A DNA stretch of 64,000 nucleotides, taken from the NCBI GenBank assembly GCA_900315775.1, contig ONAJ01000028.1:16306-80305 (forward strand), given 5' to 3'. The position numbers and the translations under genes are program-made. This document shows, one piece after another, positions 8,598 through 16,501 of the stretch (positions are counted from its first letter, which is position 1; each line of letters begins with the position of its first letter). The notes beneath the pieces are model-generated. The model had not been told where the DNA came from. It ran no database searches and saw only the letters and a list, made by a program, of their open reading frames with translations. The DNA is from an uncultured Prevotella sp. (GTDB taxonomy: Bacteria > Bacteroidota > Bacteroidia > Bacteroidales > Bacteroidaceae).

Positions 8598-10731
8598 GTC
8601 TCGGATGGGCTATGGGATAATGCTCCGTATTCTCATCGTAAGCAGGATCGACAGCCTTCATACCCATATCAAAACGCACCACGAAATAGTCGAAGTTCAG
8701 TCGGATACCAAGTCCGTAGGCTGCCGCAAGCTGTTTGTAGAACTTTCCCCACTTAAACTGTCCTCCCGGCTGTTCCTGATATTCACGCAGTGTCCAGATG
8801 TTTCCTGCATCAGCGAAAAGAGCTCCGTAGAATTTCCAGAACAACGCCATCCTAAGTTCTACGTTTATGTCTAACTTTACATCACCGGTCTGGTTAATGA
8901 AGTCTATTCTTCCGTCGGTACCCTTGAACGTTCCAGGTCCGAGTCCTCTCACATGCCATCCTCTCACGGAGTTAGCACCTCCCGAGAAGTATCTTTTTTC
9001 GAACGGCAGTATCGTGGAGTTTCCGTATGGATATGCTATTCCGAAGTCGCTGTGCAACACGAGCTGTGTCTTAGCGTCAAGGGGCACCACATGCGAATAG
9101 TCCACGTCGCCCTTCGCATACTGGGCATAGGCTATGTGGAAGAGCATATACTGTTCGCTATCGTTCTTCTTTAAGTGCAGCGGCCTGCTCAGTGCGTTCA
9201 ACATGTTTCCTGCCGTCTCCACATTAACGCGCCACGAGTTCCTGCTATCGCTATACGAGAAACCTGCTCCTGCCTTCATAATGAAGAGGTCTTCGTAGTT
9301 ATAGCGCAGAATGGCGTTTCTGTTGTTTTTATTATCAAGATAGTCACGTTTGAAGGTTGCCGATATCCACGGCATGTAGATGTAGTTTAGGTCGGGCAGG
9401 TCAAGACGCCAGTTGACGTGCTTCCCGTGACTATGCCAACGATATTTCCATGCTGCCGAGAACACTCTTCTGTGGAACTCCGGACGGTCCTGCATATCGT
9501 AGGCGATGCTAAGTTCCGACGTAGCCTTTGAGTTGCGCTTGAACCTGCTGCTCAACAGCGGAGCAATCATTCTCGGGAATTGTAGCTTCGTCTCTATGCT
9601 GTACTCGCGATAGTTGGAGTTCTGGTAGCCCTCAAGATTTCTTATCGCCTCGAAGGCACCGCGCAGCTTTATGCTGAACGTCTCGGCTCCTCTGAAGAGG
9701 TTTCTGTTCTCCCACGTCAACGACACCGCTGCTCCTATGTCGCCGTCGGTGTTCGTTCCTTCGGGCTGGAAGATAATACTGTTCGGTTTTCCCGTGCTGA
9801 TATGTATGTTACAGTCTAACAGCGCTGAGTCGGGACGCTCCTTGAACTTTATGTTCGTATATCTTATTATCGGCAGACTGCCGAAGTTGTTGTATGTGCG
9901 TTGCAGTGCCGACGAACTGTAGTACTTTCCCTCCTCTATCCACGAGTTCATCTTCATAACGCCCTTTCTCAGGTGGAACTTACCGTTTTCGTCGGGCTGC
10001 ATGGTTACCGTAGCAACCTTGTATCTCGGGTGTTCACCTCTCAGTATTAGCGTCACATCAACAATCTTACTGCCCCTCACCGTGTCGGCAGTATAGCGTA
10101 TATACCCCTTGTTAAATTTGTAGTATCCGTTGCTGGTGAGAATGTCTGTCACCCTCTGGCGCTCTTTGTTCAACGCTTCCACGGAGAACTGCATACCTTT
10201 CTTCAGTCCTCTGTTCTTCTCGTTGTCCAGCTGCAGTATCTCCGCCATCTGCTTGTCCTCGATGTCGTAACCCACCTCGCCAATAATAAAAGGTCTTCCT
10301 GGGTGCAACACGTAGAGGGCAGTCACCTTTTTCTTCTTGTAAATAGGAAAATGTTCCACCGTAGCATCCATATATCCCATGTTGTTAAGCGCCACACGCA
10401 GGTCGTTCTGCGTCTGCTCTGCCAGCACGGAATCATAGACCACAGGCTCCTCGCCAATCTTCTTCAGCGTTCTGTTGAGCCATTTCGTAGAGTCTTTTCC
10501 CGCTAACGAATATGTTCCGAGGGGTACTTTAAGTGCTGAGAACCATCGTGAATTGGCTTTCTGTCGGATGTACGGCAACAGCTGCGACGACTTGACGGCA
10601 GGGTCATCACTTATTATCTGTACCTTCTGGAGCAGATACTCGTCGTCGTCAACAAACTTTGTTGACGAACAGCCTGCCAGAAGTACGCAAGAAACAAGTG
10701 CTAATAGCCAAAAACGAACATTCTTTCTCAT
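8551..10731 (-). CDS. BamA/TamA-family outer-membrane surface antigen (lipoprotein)
   Basis: A 726-aa protein. Starting at 10731 gives MRKNVRFWLL with a lipobox LAGC (Cys21), so it is a lipidated member. The N-terminal half has POTRA-like segments (TDILTSNGYYKFNKGYIRY is one). The C-terminal half is a 16-strand-type barrel with the Omp85 hallmark region SGGANSVRGWHVRGLGPG and a terminal strand ending in Phe (HFAVGMPF). Such lipidated Omp85 proteins are common in Bacteroidetes and are thought to insert or export outer-membrane proteins. Thirteen upstream codons in the same frame are not used because they would destroy the signal peptide. It overlaps the convergent lipoprotein gene by 47 bases. 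Confidence 0.88.
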   Translation of the reverse strand: MRKNVRFWLLALVSCVLLAGCSSTKFVDDDEYLLQKVQIISDDPAVKSSQLLPYIRQKANSRWFSALKVPLGTYSLAGKDSTKWLNRTLKKIGEEPVVYDSVLAEQTQNDLRVALNNMGYMDATVEHFPIYKKKKVTALYVLHPGRPFIIGEVGYDIEDKQMAEILQLDNEKNRGLKKGMQFSVEALNKERQRVTDILTSNGYYKFNKGYIRYTADTVRGSKIVDVTLILRGEHPRYKVATVTMQPDENGKFHLRKGVMKMNSWIEEGKYYSSSALQRTYNNFGSLPIIRYTNIKFKERPDSALLDCNIHISTGKPNSIIFQPEGTNTDGDIGAAVSLTWENRNLFRGAETFSIKLRGAFEAIRNLEGYQNSNYREYSIETKLQFPRMIAPLLSSRFKRNSKATSELSIAYDMQDRPEFHRRVFSAAWKYRWHSHGKHVNWRLDLPDLNYIYMPWISATFKRDYLDNKNNRNAILRYNYEDLFIMKAGAGFSYSDSRNSWRVNVETAGNMLNALSRPLHLKKNDSEQYMLFHIAYAQYAKGDVDYSHVVPLDAKTQLVLHSDFGIAYPYGNSTILPFEKRYFSGGANSVRGWHVRGLGPGTFKGTDGRIDFINQTGDVKLDINVELRMALFWKFYGALFADAGNIWTLREYQEQPGGQFKWGKFYKQLAAAYGLGIRLNFDYFVVRFDMGMKAVDPAYDENTEHYPIAHPRLSRDFAFHFAVGMPF

Positions 10732-10759
10732 TCCGTTTGCAAAAATACAAAAAATTATA

Positions 10760-10767
10760 TACATTTG
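10760..10767 (+). promoter_or_regulatory. -7 promoter element of the SpoU methyltransferase gene
   Basis: TACATTTG lies only five bases before the ATG at 10773, so the transcript is predicted to be leaderless or almost so. Confidence 0.65.
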
Positions 10768-10772
10768 CACCT

Positions 10773-11507
10773 ATGATAAGCAAAAACCTATTAAAAATTA
10801 TTCGTTCTCTCGAGCAGAAGAAGTATCGTCGCGAAGAAGGACTCTTCGTTGCCGAGGGTCCTAAGGTTGTTGGCGACCTTATGGAGACAATGCGTCCTAA
10901 TGTTATCATAGGAACGGAGGAATATTTCCGAGGCACCAAGTGCGAGGTAGTCACCCCCGACGAGCTTCGTCGCATCAGTTTCCTTCAACACCCGCAACAG
11001 GTGCTCGCCCTCTTCCCTTTGCCTACGGATTCCAGCGTACCCTCTCCCACCGGTCAGCTTACCCTCGTCCTCGATGGTGTCCAGGACCCAGGCAACGTAG
11101 GTACCATTATTCGCATTGCCGACTGGTACGGCATAGAGAACATCGTCTGCAGTCGTGATACCGCTGACGCCTACGCCCCGAAAGTCGTTCAGGCAACGAT
11201 GGGGAGCATTGCGCGCGTACATATAATATATACTGACCTCCTGGAGTGGTTCGACAGTCTGCCTGCCGACACTCCCGTCTATGGCACTCTCCTCGACGGC
11301 AAGAATATCTACCAGCAGTCTCTCGTAACCTCAGGAGCCGTCATCGTTATGGGCAACGAGGGTAACGGCATATCTCCCGCTGTACGTTCCCGCATCACCA
11401 ATGCCCTGCGCATACCCAACTTCCCCGAGGGCAGGGCTACTGCCGACAGCCTCAATGTTGCTATCGCCACCGCCATAACCTGTTCCGAGTTCCGTCGTCG
11501 TTTATAA
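10773..11507 (+). CDS. TrmH/SpoU-family RNA 2'-O-methyltransferase
   Basis: A 244-aa SPOUT-fold enzyme that transfers methyl from S-adenosylmethionine to a ribose 2'-OH in rRNA or tRNA. The three SpoU motifs are present: DGVQDPGNVGTIIRIA (101-116), VIVMGNEGNGIS (about 190-201) and ADSLNVAIATAI (224-235). An N-terminal L30e-like substrate-binding domain covers residues 1-90. I chose the start at 10773 because the longer frame from 10659 lies within the divergent surface-antigen gene and crosses the promoter. The exact RNA target cannot be told from sequence. Confidence 0.93.
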   Translation: MISKNLLKIIRSLEQKKYRREEGLFVAEGPKVVGDLMETMRPNVIIGTEEYFRGTKCEVVTPDELRRISFLQHPQQVLALFPLPTDSSVPSPTGQLTLVLDGVQDPGNVGTIIRIADWYGIENIVCSRDTADAYAPKVVQATMGSIARVHIIYTDLLEWFDSLPADTPVYGTLLDGKNIYQQSLVTSGAVIVMGNEGNGISPAVRSRITNALRIPNFPEGRATADSLNVAIATAITCSEFRRRL

Positions 11508-11518
11508 TATGCGAAATT

Positions 11519-11692
11519 ATGAATTATGAATTAATCATAGTCATTGCCGTCATCCTTGCCGCAATCGGCTGGGCGTTATGGCTCATCATAAAAGCTTTCC
11601 GCCACTCCTCCGACCCCTGTTATGGCTGTGCCGGCTGTGAGCTGAAAGAGCTACGCAGGGGGAAAAATTGCGAAAAAAAGACGATAAAGTAA
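11519..11692 (+). CDS. FeoB-associated Cys-rich membrane protein
   Basis: A 57-aa protein: one membrane segment (LIIVIAVILAAIGWALWLII) followed by a short cytoplasmic tail with CYGCAGCELK and a further cysteine. This layout is that of the FeoB_associated family, found beside or fused to the ferrous-iron transporter FeoB. No feoB is near here, so the link to iron is from family only. The start codon falls within a GAATTATGAATTA microrepeat 12 bases after the methyltransferase stop, so the repeat supplies the first codons. Confidence 0.78.
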   Translation: MNYELIIVIAVILAAIGWALWLIIKAFRHSSDPCYGCAGCELKELRRGKNCEKKTIK

Positions 11693-11733
11693 AATATATG
11701 CGCTAAAAATTTGGCTTTTATTTTATTATTTCG

Positions 11734-11741
11734 TACCTTTG
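11734..11741 (+). promoter_or_regulatory. -7 promoter element of tRNA-Cys
   Basis: TACCTTTGCACCCGC matches TAnnTTTG, 20 bases upstream of the tRNA. The same TACCTTTGCACCCGC string precedes tRNA-His (43886). Confidence 0.7.
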
Positions 11742-11761
11742 CACCCGCTGTTTAGCGAAAT

Positions 11762-11832
11762 GGTGCGTTAACAAAGCGGTTATGTGGTGGTCTGCAAAAC
11801 CATATAGAGCAGTTCGACTCTGCTACGCACCT
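11762..11832 (+). tRNA. tRNA-Cys (anticodon GCA)
   Basis: The acceptor halves GGTGCGT (11762-11768) and ACGCACC (11825-11831) pair fully. The T-arm is AGCAG-TTCGACT-CTGCT. The anticodon loop CTGCAAA gives GCA for cysteine. CCA is not encoded. Confidence 0.95.
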
Positions 11833-11861
11833 CACACAAAGAATTGAGAATTAGGAATTAG

Positions 11862-11927
11862 GAATTGAGAATTATGATTTGCACGCTGTCAGATTTGCGT
11901 CTTGAGAGTAATCATAATTCTCAATTC
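11862..11927. repeat. 18-bp perfect inverted repeat built from GAATTGAGAATTA microrepeats
   Basis: GAATTGAGAATTATGATT (11862-11879) is repeated exactly inverted at 11910-11927, with a 30-base loop. It lies between tRNA-Cys and the end of fcl, and the fcl stop codon (11935-11937) sits in the flanking repeat. It may act as a two-way transcription end, though it lacks a clean U-run. Confidence 0.8.
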
Positions 11928-11934
11928 TCAGTTT

Positions 11935-13008
11935 TCAATTCTCCTTGTACCACTCATAAAGCCTGTGAATACCTTCGTCAATTTCTACTTTGTGGTGCCA
12001 GCCAAGTCGGTGTAGTTTGGTGACGTCGGTAAGTTTGCGTGGTGTGCCGTCGGGTTTCGATGTGTCCCAGCAGAGTTCGCCCTTGAAGTCTATCTCACGG
12101 ATAATCTTCTCGGCAGCCTCACGTATGGTGACCTCCTTGCCTGTGCCGACGTTGATATGACAGTTGCGCACCTCTTTGTCGGCAGGGTCGTAGGTGTCTT
12201 TGAAGTCAACGTTAAGAAGTACGTGGACGCTGGCGTCTGCCATTTCCTCGCTCCACAGGAATTCGCGCATAGGACTTCCCGTTCCCCACAGCGTCACGCG
12301 CTGGGGTTCTATGCCGTACTTTGCCAACACAGCGAGTATCTCGTCGCTGCTGTTTGCTCCACTGATGCCTTCTACGGGACGCATGTTAAGGTCTTTGCGC
12401 ACCTCGTCCCAGAGGTTCTCGTTAAGACACTTCGCCAGGTGAATCTTACGGATCATTGCCGGCAGCACATGGGAGTTCTCAAGGTGGAAATTATCGTTAG
12501 GACCATAGAGGTTGGTAGGCATTACAGCTATGTAGTTGCAGCCGTACTGCAGACTGAAGCTCTCGCACATCTTGAGACCTGCAATCTTAGCGATGGCATA
12601 GGGCTCGTTGGTGTATTCGAGTTCCGAGGTGAGCAACGCCTCTTCCGCCATAGGCTGTGGTGCCATACGTGGATAGATACATGTGCTACCCAGGAACAGC
12701 AGTTTCTTTACTCCGTGACGGAAGCTCTCACCAATGACGTTCTGCTGTATCTGCAGGTTCTGGTAGATGAAGTCGGCACGGTACCTTAGATTTGCCATGA
12801 TGCCGCCAACATGAGCTGCGGCGAGGACTACGGCGTCGGGCTGTTCGTCGTCGAAGAACTTCTTTACTGCGACGGGGTCCATCAGGTCTAACTCTTTGTG
12901 TGTTCTTCCTACGAGGTTCTCGTATCCTCTACTCTTTAAGTTATTCCATATAGCCGACCCTACAAGTCCTCTATGGCCGGCTACAAATATCTTTGCATTC
13001 TTTTCCAT
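11935..13008 (-). CDS. fcl: GDP-L-fucose synthase
   Basis: A 357-aa short-chain dehydrogenase/reductase. It epimerises and reduces GDP-4-keto-6-deoxymannose to GDP-L-fucose with NADPH. The nucleotide motif is GHRGLVG (11-17); catalytic residues are Ser108 (LGSTCIYP) and Tyr137/Lys141 (YAIAK). It is ~35 residues longer than the E. coli enzyme because of an insertion around 195-240, which other Bacteroidetes enzymes also carry. It follows gmd by a 24-base spacer and completes the cassette manC-gmd-fcl, which supplies GDP-fucose for surface glycans or O-glycosylation of proteins. Confidence 0.95.
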   Translation of the reverse strand: MEKNAKIFVAGHRGLVGSAIWNNLKSRGYENLVGRTHKELDLMDPVAVKKFFDDEQPDAVVLAAAHVGGIMANLRYRADFIYQNLQIQQNVIGESFRHGVKKLLFLGSTCIYPRMAPQPMAEEALLTSELEYTNEPYAIAKIAGLKMCESFSLQYGCNYIAVMPTNLYGPNDNFHLENSHVLPAMIRKIHLAKCLNENLWDEVRKDLNMRPVEGISGANSSDEILAVLAKYGIEPQRVTLWGTGSPMREFLWSEEMADASVHVLLNVDFKDTYDPADKEVRNCHINVGTGKEVTIREAAEKIIREIDFKGELCWDTSKPDGTPRKLTDVTKLHRLGWHHKVEIDEGIHRLYEWYKEN

Positions 13009-13032
13009 TCTTCACTCTTCACTCTTCACTCT
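13009..13032. repeat. 7-bp tandem microrepeat (AGTGAAG) between gmd and fcl
   Basis: On the minus strand the whole spacer between the gmd stop and the fcl start is a run of AGTGAAG units, about four copies. It is one of several short tandem repeats filling gene junctions in this window. Confidence 0.85.
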
Positions 13033-14124
13033 TCACTTCACAATTCCCTTTTCAAGATACTCTGCCAGGTTCGTGCGGATTCGGTCAGCGACGTTCTCCA
13101 CCGCCACCTTCTCCATATCGTGTTTCACCATCAGTTCTACAAGTTGTTCGAAGGTTGTCTTCGTGGGGTTCCATCCCAGTTCTTTACGTGCCTTCGTGGG
13201 GTCGCCCCAGAGGTTCACCACGTCGGTAGGACGATAGAAGTCTTCGCTCACCTCGACGAGTACCTTACCGGTTTTCTTGTCGTATCCTTTCTCGTCGATT
13301 CCCTCACCGCGGAATTCCAGTTCTATGCCAGCATAGTGGAATGCCAGTTGACAGAACTCACGTACGGAGTGCTGCACACCAGTAGCTATGACGAAGTCCT
13401 CGGGAGTCTTGTTCTGCAGTATGAGCCACATACACTCCACGTAGTCCTTGGCATATCCCCAGTCGCGCAATGACGAAAGGTTTCCAAGGTACAGTTTGTC
13501 TTGTTTTCCCTGTGCTATGCGTGCTGCCGCAAGGGTTATCTTACGTGTCACGAAGGTCTCTCCGCGTCGTTCACTCTCGTGGTTAAAGAGAATTCCTGAG
13601 CAGCAGAACATATTGTATGCCTCACGATATTCTTTGACAATCCAGTAGCCATAGAGTTTTGCTACAGCATAAGGACTGTAAGGATGGAAGGGAGTTTTCT
13701 CGTTCTGCGGCACCTCCTCTACTTTTCCGTAGAGTTCCGATGTTGATGCCTGGTATATGCGACAGGTCTCTGTGAGTCCGCATAGACGCACTGCCTCGAG
13801 TACGCGCAAAACACCGACAGCATCGGTATCGGCGGTGTATTCTGGAGCGTCGAACGACACCTGCACATGACTTTGTGCCGCCAGGTTATATATCTCCGTA
13901 GGACGCACCTTCTCGATAACCTGAACCATTCCCATAGAATCGCTCATGTCGCCATAATGCAGGTGGAAGTGTGGACGTCCTTCGAGATGGGCTATGCGTT
14001 CGCGGAAATCTACCGACGAACGACGTATTATGCCGTGAACATCGTAACCTTTATCTAATAAGAACTCTGCCAGGTACGAACCATCCTGACCTGTAACTCC
14101 TGTGATGAGAGCAACTTTTTCCAT
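13033..14124 (-). CDS. gmd: GDP-mannose 4,6-dehydratase
   Basis: A 363-aa SDR enzyme converting GDP-D-mannose to GDP-4-keto-6-deoxy-D-mannose. The NADP motif is [13 protein letters not shown] (8-20). The active site has STSELYG (127-133) and Tyr152/Lys156 in YSPYAVAK. The length is typical. Its start lies 11 bases after the manC stop, with no promoter between, so the three genes are one operon. Confidence 0.96.
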   Translation of the reverse strand: MEKVALITGVTGQDGSYLAEFLLDKGYDVHGIIRRSSVDFRERIAHLEGRPHFHLHYGDMSDSMGMVQVIEKVRPTEIYNLAAQSHVQVSFDAPEYTADTDAVGVLRVLEAVRLCGLTETCRIYQASTSELYGKVEEVPQNEKTPFHPYSPYAVAKLYGYWIVKEYREAYNMFCCSGILFNHESERRGETFVTRKITLAAARIAQGKQDKLYLGNLSSLRDWGYAKDYVECMWLILQNKTPEDFVIATGVQHSVREFCQLAFHYAGIELEFRGEGIDEKGYDKKTGKVLVEVSEDFYRPTDVVNLWGDPTKARKELGWNPTKTTFEQLVELMVKHDMEKVAVENVADRIRTNLAEYLEKGIVK

Positions 14125-14135
14125 ATCTTCTAATT

Positions 14136-15200
14136 TTATTCTTCCGAGAACAGACGGATGCGCTGTTCCTCACTAAGTTTACAAATAAGCAGTCGTCCGT
14201 CCTCTTCGGCAACGATATATCCGTCGAGTCCCTGAACCACAACCTTCTTCTGTCCCATAGCGTGAATAATACAGTCGTGTGTGTCGTACACCTTTATATT
14301 ATCGCCTATCACACTGTTGCCGTACAAGTCGTGACGTGTCTGGGTAAGCAACGAGCCCCACGTGCCGAGGTCGCTCCACCCGAAGTCGGCAGGACAAACG
14401 AATATCTCTTCGGCATTCTCCATGATGGCGTAGTCCACAGATATGCTCTCGCACTCCGGGAACCTCTTGTCTATCTCTTCCTGCTCCTTGTCGGTGCCAT
14501 ACAGCGGCTGCATGCTCTCGAAGACCTTGTTTATTGCGGGCTGATAAACTCTGAAGGCATTGACAATGGTGTTAATGCTCCATATAAAGATACCGGCATT
14601 CCAGTAGTAGCTCTTGTTGCGTATATACTGCACCGCAGTCTCCTGGTCGGGTTTCTCCTTGAAGGAATCCACACGGAATATCTCCTTGTTGCGTGGGCTA
14701 CTGTGAGAAAGGTCTGCCTGGATATATCCGTAGCCCGTCTCAGGACGTGTAGGTTTCATTCCTAAGGTTACTATAGCGTCGCTCTCCGATGTGAAGTCCA
14801 GACATTGTGTTACCACTCTTCTGAACTCCACCTCGTTGGTAACGACGTGGTCGCTTGGTGTCACCACCACGTTAGCCTTGGGGTTCAGCGTCTTTATACG
14901 CCAGCTGACGTAAGCGATACACGGAGCAGTGTTTCTGCGGCAAGGTTCCTGAAGAATGTGGTTCTCAGGAATTTCCGGCAGCTGTTCGTGCACTATGGCA
15001 GCATACTTTTTATTTGTTACCACCCAGACGTTCTCCGGATTGCATACCCCACGGAAGCGGTCCATAGTGAGTTGCAACAGTGAGCGTCCCACACCGAGTA
15101 CATCGATAAACTGCTTGGGTTTTTCCTCAGTACTCATAGGCCAGAAACGACTTCCTACGCCGCCAGCCATTATTACCAAATGATTATCTTTCTTTGCCAT
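14136..15200 (-). CDS. manC: Mannose-1-phosphate guanylyltransferase
   Basis: A 354-aa nucleotidyltransferase making GDP-mannose from mannose-1-phosphate and GTP. The signature [11 protein letters not shown] is at 13-23, followed by [10 protein letters not shown]. Later come [15 protein letters not shown], and [10 protein letters not shown]. It lacks the C-terminal isomerase domain of bifunctional enzymes. I set the start at 15200 (MAKKDNHLV) because the 42 extra upstream codons cross the promoter at 15219-15226 and do not look like the family. First gene of the GDP-fucose operon. Confidence 0.95.
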   Translation of the reverse strand: MAKKDNHLVIMAGGVGSRFWPMSTEEKPKQFIDVLGVGRSLLQLTMDRFRGVCNPENVWVVTNKKYAAIVHEQLPEIPENHILQEPCRRNTAPCIAYVSWRIKTLNPKANVVVTPSDHVVTNEVEFRRVVTQCLDFTSESDAIVTLGMKPTRPETGYGYIQADLSHSSPRNKEIFRVDSFKEKPDQETAVQYIRNKSYYWNAGIFIWSINTIVNAFRVYQPAINKVFESMQPLYGTDKEQEEIDKRFPECESISVDYAIMENAEEIFVCPADFGWSDLGTWGSLLTQTRHDLYGNSVIGDNIKVYDTHDCIIHAMGQKKVVVQGLDGYIVAEEDGRLLICKLSEEQRIRLFSEE

Positions 15201-15218
15201 ATTTTTCCCTTTTAAGTG

Positions 15219-15226
15219 CAAAGGTA
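15219..15226 (-). promoter_or_regulatory. -7 promoter element of the manC-gmd-fcl operon
   Basis: The minus strand reads TCGCTTAATCGTACCTTTGC, containing TACCTTTG, 19 bases before the manC start. The 18-base string TCGCTTAATCGTACCTTT occurs again 75 bases upstream across the end of galM (15296-15313). Confidence 0.75.
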
Positions 15227-15291
15227 CGATTAAGCGAAGAGAATACAAAATAAATATTAATTTATTTTTATTCTTGAGCGAAAGTACCTTA

Positions 15292-16404
15292 TTAAAAGGT
15301 ACGATTAAGCGAGACTTTAAACTCAAACTCCGTCCTTGACCTAAACACCTCTCCTGGTCTCAACGTTGTGGAGGGGAAATTCGGAATGTTTGGCGAGTCG
15401 GCGAAGTGCATTGTCTCGAAACATATTGCGGAGCGTCGCGGATAGGCTATGCCACCCTTACCCTTCATGTTTCCTTTCAGTCCGTTGCCCGCATACACGT
15501 GTAGCGCGGGTTCCTTAGTATATACTGTCATCCTTATCCCGCTCTCGCTGTCTTCAATCCACGCCACAGGTGCCCTACCCTTCTTTCCATCTACGGCGAA
15601 ACTATGGTCGTAGCCTCCAGTGACCTTCAGCTGTACGTCGTCAGCGTCTATCCTCTCGCCAATAACCCTTGGTGTGCGGAAGTCAAAGGGAGTGCCGTCA
15701 ACCTTGAGGAATTTGCCGTTGAGGTTCTTCGCGTTGTCGAACGTAGCTATGGAGTCACTTGCTATCCACATCGTTTCGTTGGTAATCTCCTTGTCGTGAT
15801 GTCCCGACAGATTAAAGAACGAGTGATTCGTCAGGTTCAGCACCGTAGCCTTTGTCGTCGTTGCCTCGTAGTCTATTGTTAGTCGGTTGTCCTTCGTCAG
15901 CCGGTATATCAACGTCACCGTCAGCTCACCAGGAAATCCGTTCTCGCCGTCTGCCGACACATAGCGCAGCTTCACCATAGAACGTTTCTTCTTCACTACC
16001 GTCCACACCTTGTCGGCAAAGCCCGGATAGCCGCCGTGCGACGTCACCCCTTTGCCGTTCTGCTGCAGCTGGTAGGTCTGTCCGTCCAACGTGAACTGCG
16101 AGTGGTTTATGCGTCCCACGTAGCGTCCCACCGTGGCTCCGTAGTTCTGTTTCATGCGTCGGTAGTCGCCAACGTTGTCAAAGCCCAGCACCACGTCCTT
16201 GCCGCCAAATACCAGCGACACCAGTCGTGCTCCGTAGTTTGTCACACACGCCTCCATGCCCTTGCCATTAGTGAGTACATACAGGGCTGTCCGGCGTCCG
16301 TCAATCACGGAGTCAAAACGCTCTGTCTCCACACCCGATACTGTCCTCTTTCCGAATGTCGCTGTTGCTATCAGCATCAGCAATATCGTCACAATTTGTT
16401 TCAT
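15292..16404 (-). CDS. galM: Secreted aldose 1-epimerase (mutarotase)
   Basis: A 370-aa galactose-mutarotase-family enzyme that interconverts the alpha and beta anomers of hexoses. It begins with a cleavable-type signal peptide (MKQIVTILLMLIATATFG), so it acts in the periplasm or outside, as in many Bacteroidetes. Recognisable motifs: TNYGARLVSL, GRYVGRI, VTSHGG (substrate His), LTNHSFFNLSG (catalytic His), GYDHSF and the catalytic Glu in ICFETMHFADSPN. It lies just upstream of the GDP-fucose operon, but has its own promoter. The last codons contain the duplicated promoter-like string. Confidence 0.93.
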   Translation of the reverse strand: MKQIVTILLMLIATATFGKRTVSGVETERFDSVIDGRRTALYVLTNGKGMEACVTNYGARLVSLVFGGKDVVLGFDNVGDYRRMKQNYGATVGRYVGRINHSQFTLDGQTYQLQQNGKGVTSHGGYPGFADKVWTVVKKKRSMVKLRYVSADGENGFPGELTVTLIYRLTKDNRLTIDYEATTTKATVLNLTNHSFFNLSGHHDKEITNETMWIASDSIATFDNAKNLNGKFLKVDGTPFDFRTPRVIGERIDADDVQLKVTGGYDHSFAVDGKKGRAPVAWIEDSESGIRMTVYTKEPALHVYAGNGLKGNMKGKGGIAYPRRSAICFETMHFADSPNIPNFPSTTLRPGEVFRSRTEFEFKVSLNRTF

Positions 16405-16424
16405 GTCTCTTTCGTTTGTTTGTG

Positions 16425-16432
16425 CAAAAATA
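16425..16432 (-). promoter_or_regulatory. -7 promoter element of galM
   Basis: The minus strand reads TATTTTTG, fitting TAnnTTTG, 20 bases upstream of the start. Confidence 0.55.
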
Positions 16433-16475
16433 CATATTTTTGTAAGAAATCATACGATAATTTAAAAAAACATCG

Positions 16476-16483
16476 TACTTTTG
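16476..16483 (+). promoter_or_regulatory. -7 promoter element of the MscS-family gene
   Basis: TACTTTTGCG, 18 bases before the ATG at 16502; divergent from the galM promoter. Confidence 0.65.
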
Positions 16484-16501
16484 CGATAAGATTTACAAAA
16501 G

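Noticed and set aside
10659-10772. Upstream start of the SpoU methyltransferase
   Set aside because: Those codons overlap the divergent BamA-like gene and the promoter; the family N-terminus fits the ATG at 10773.
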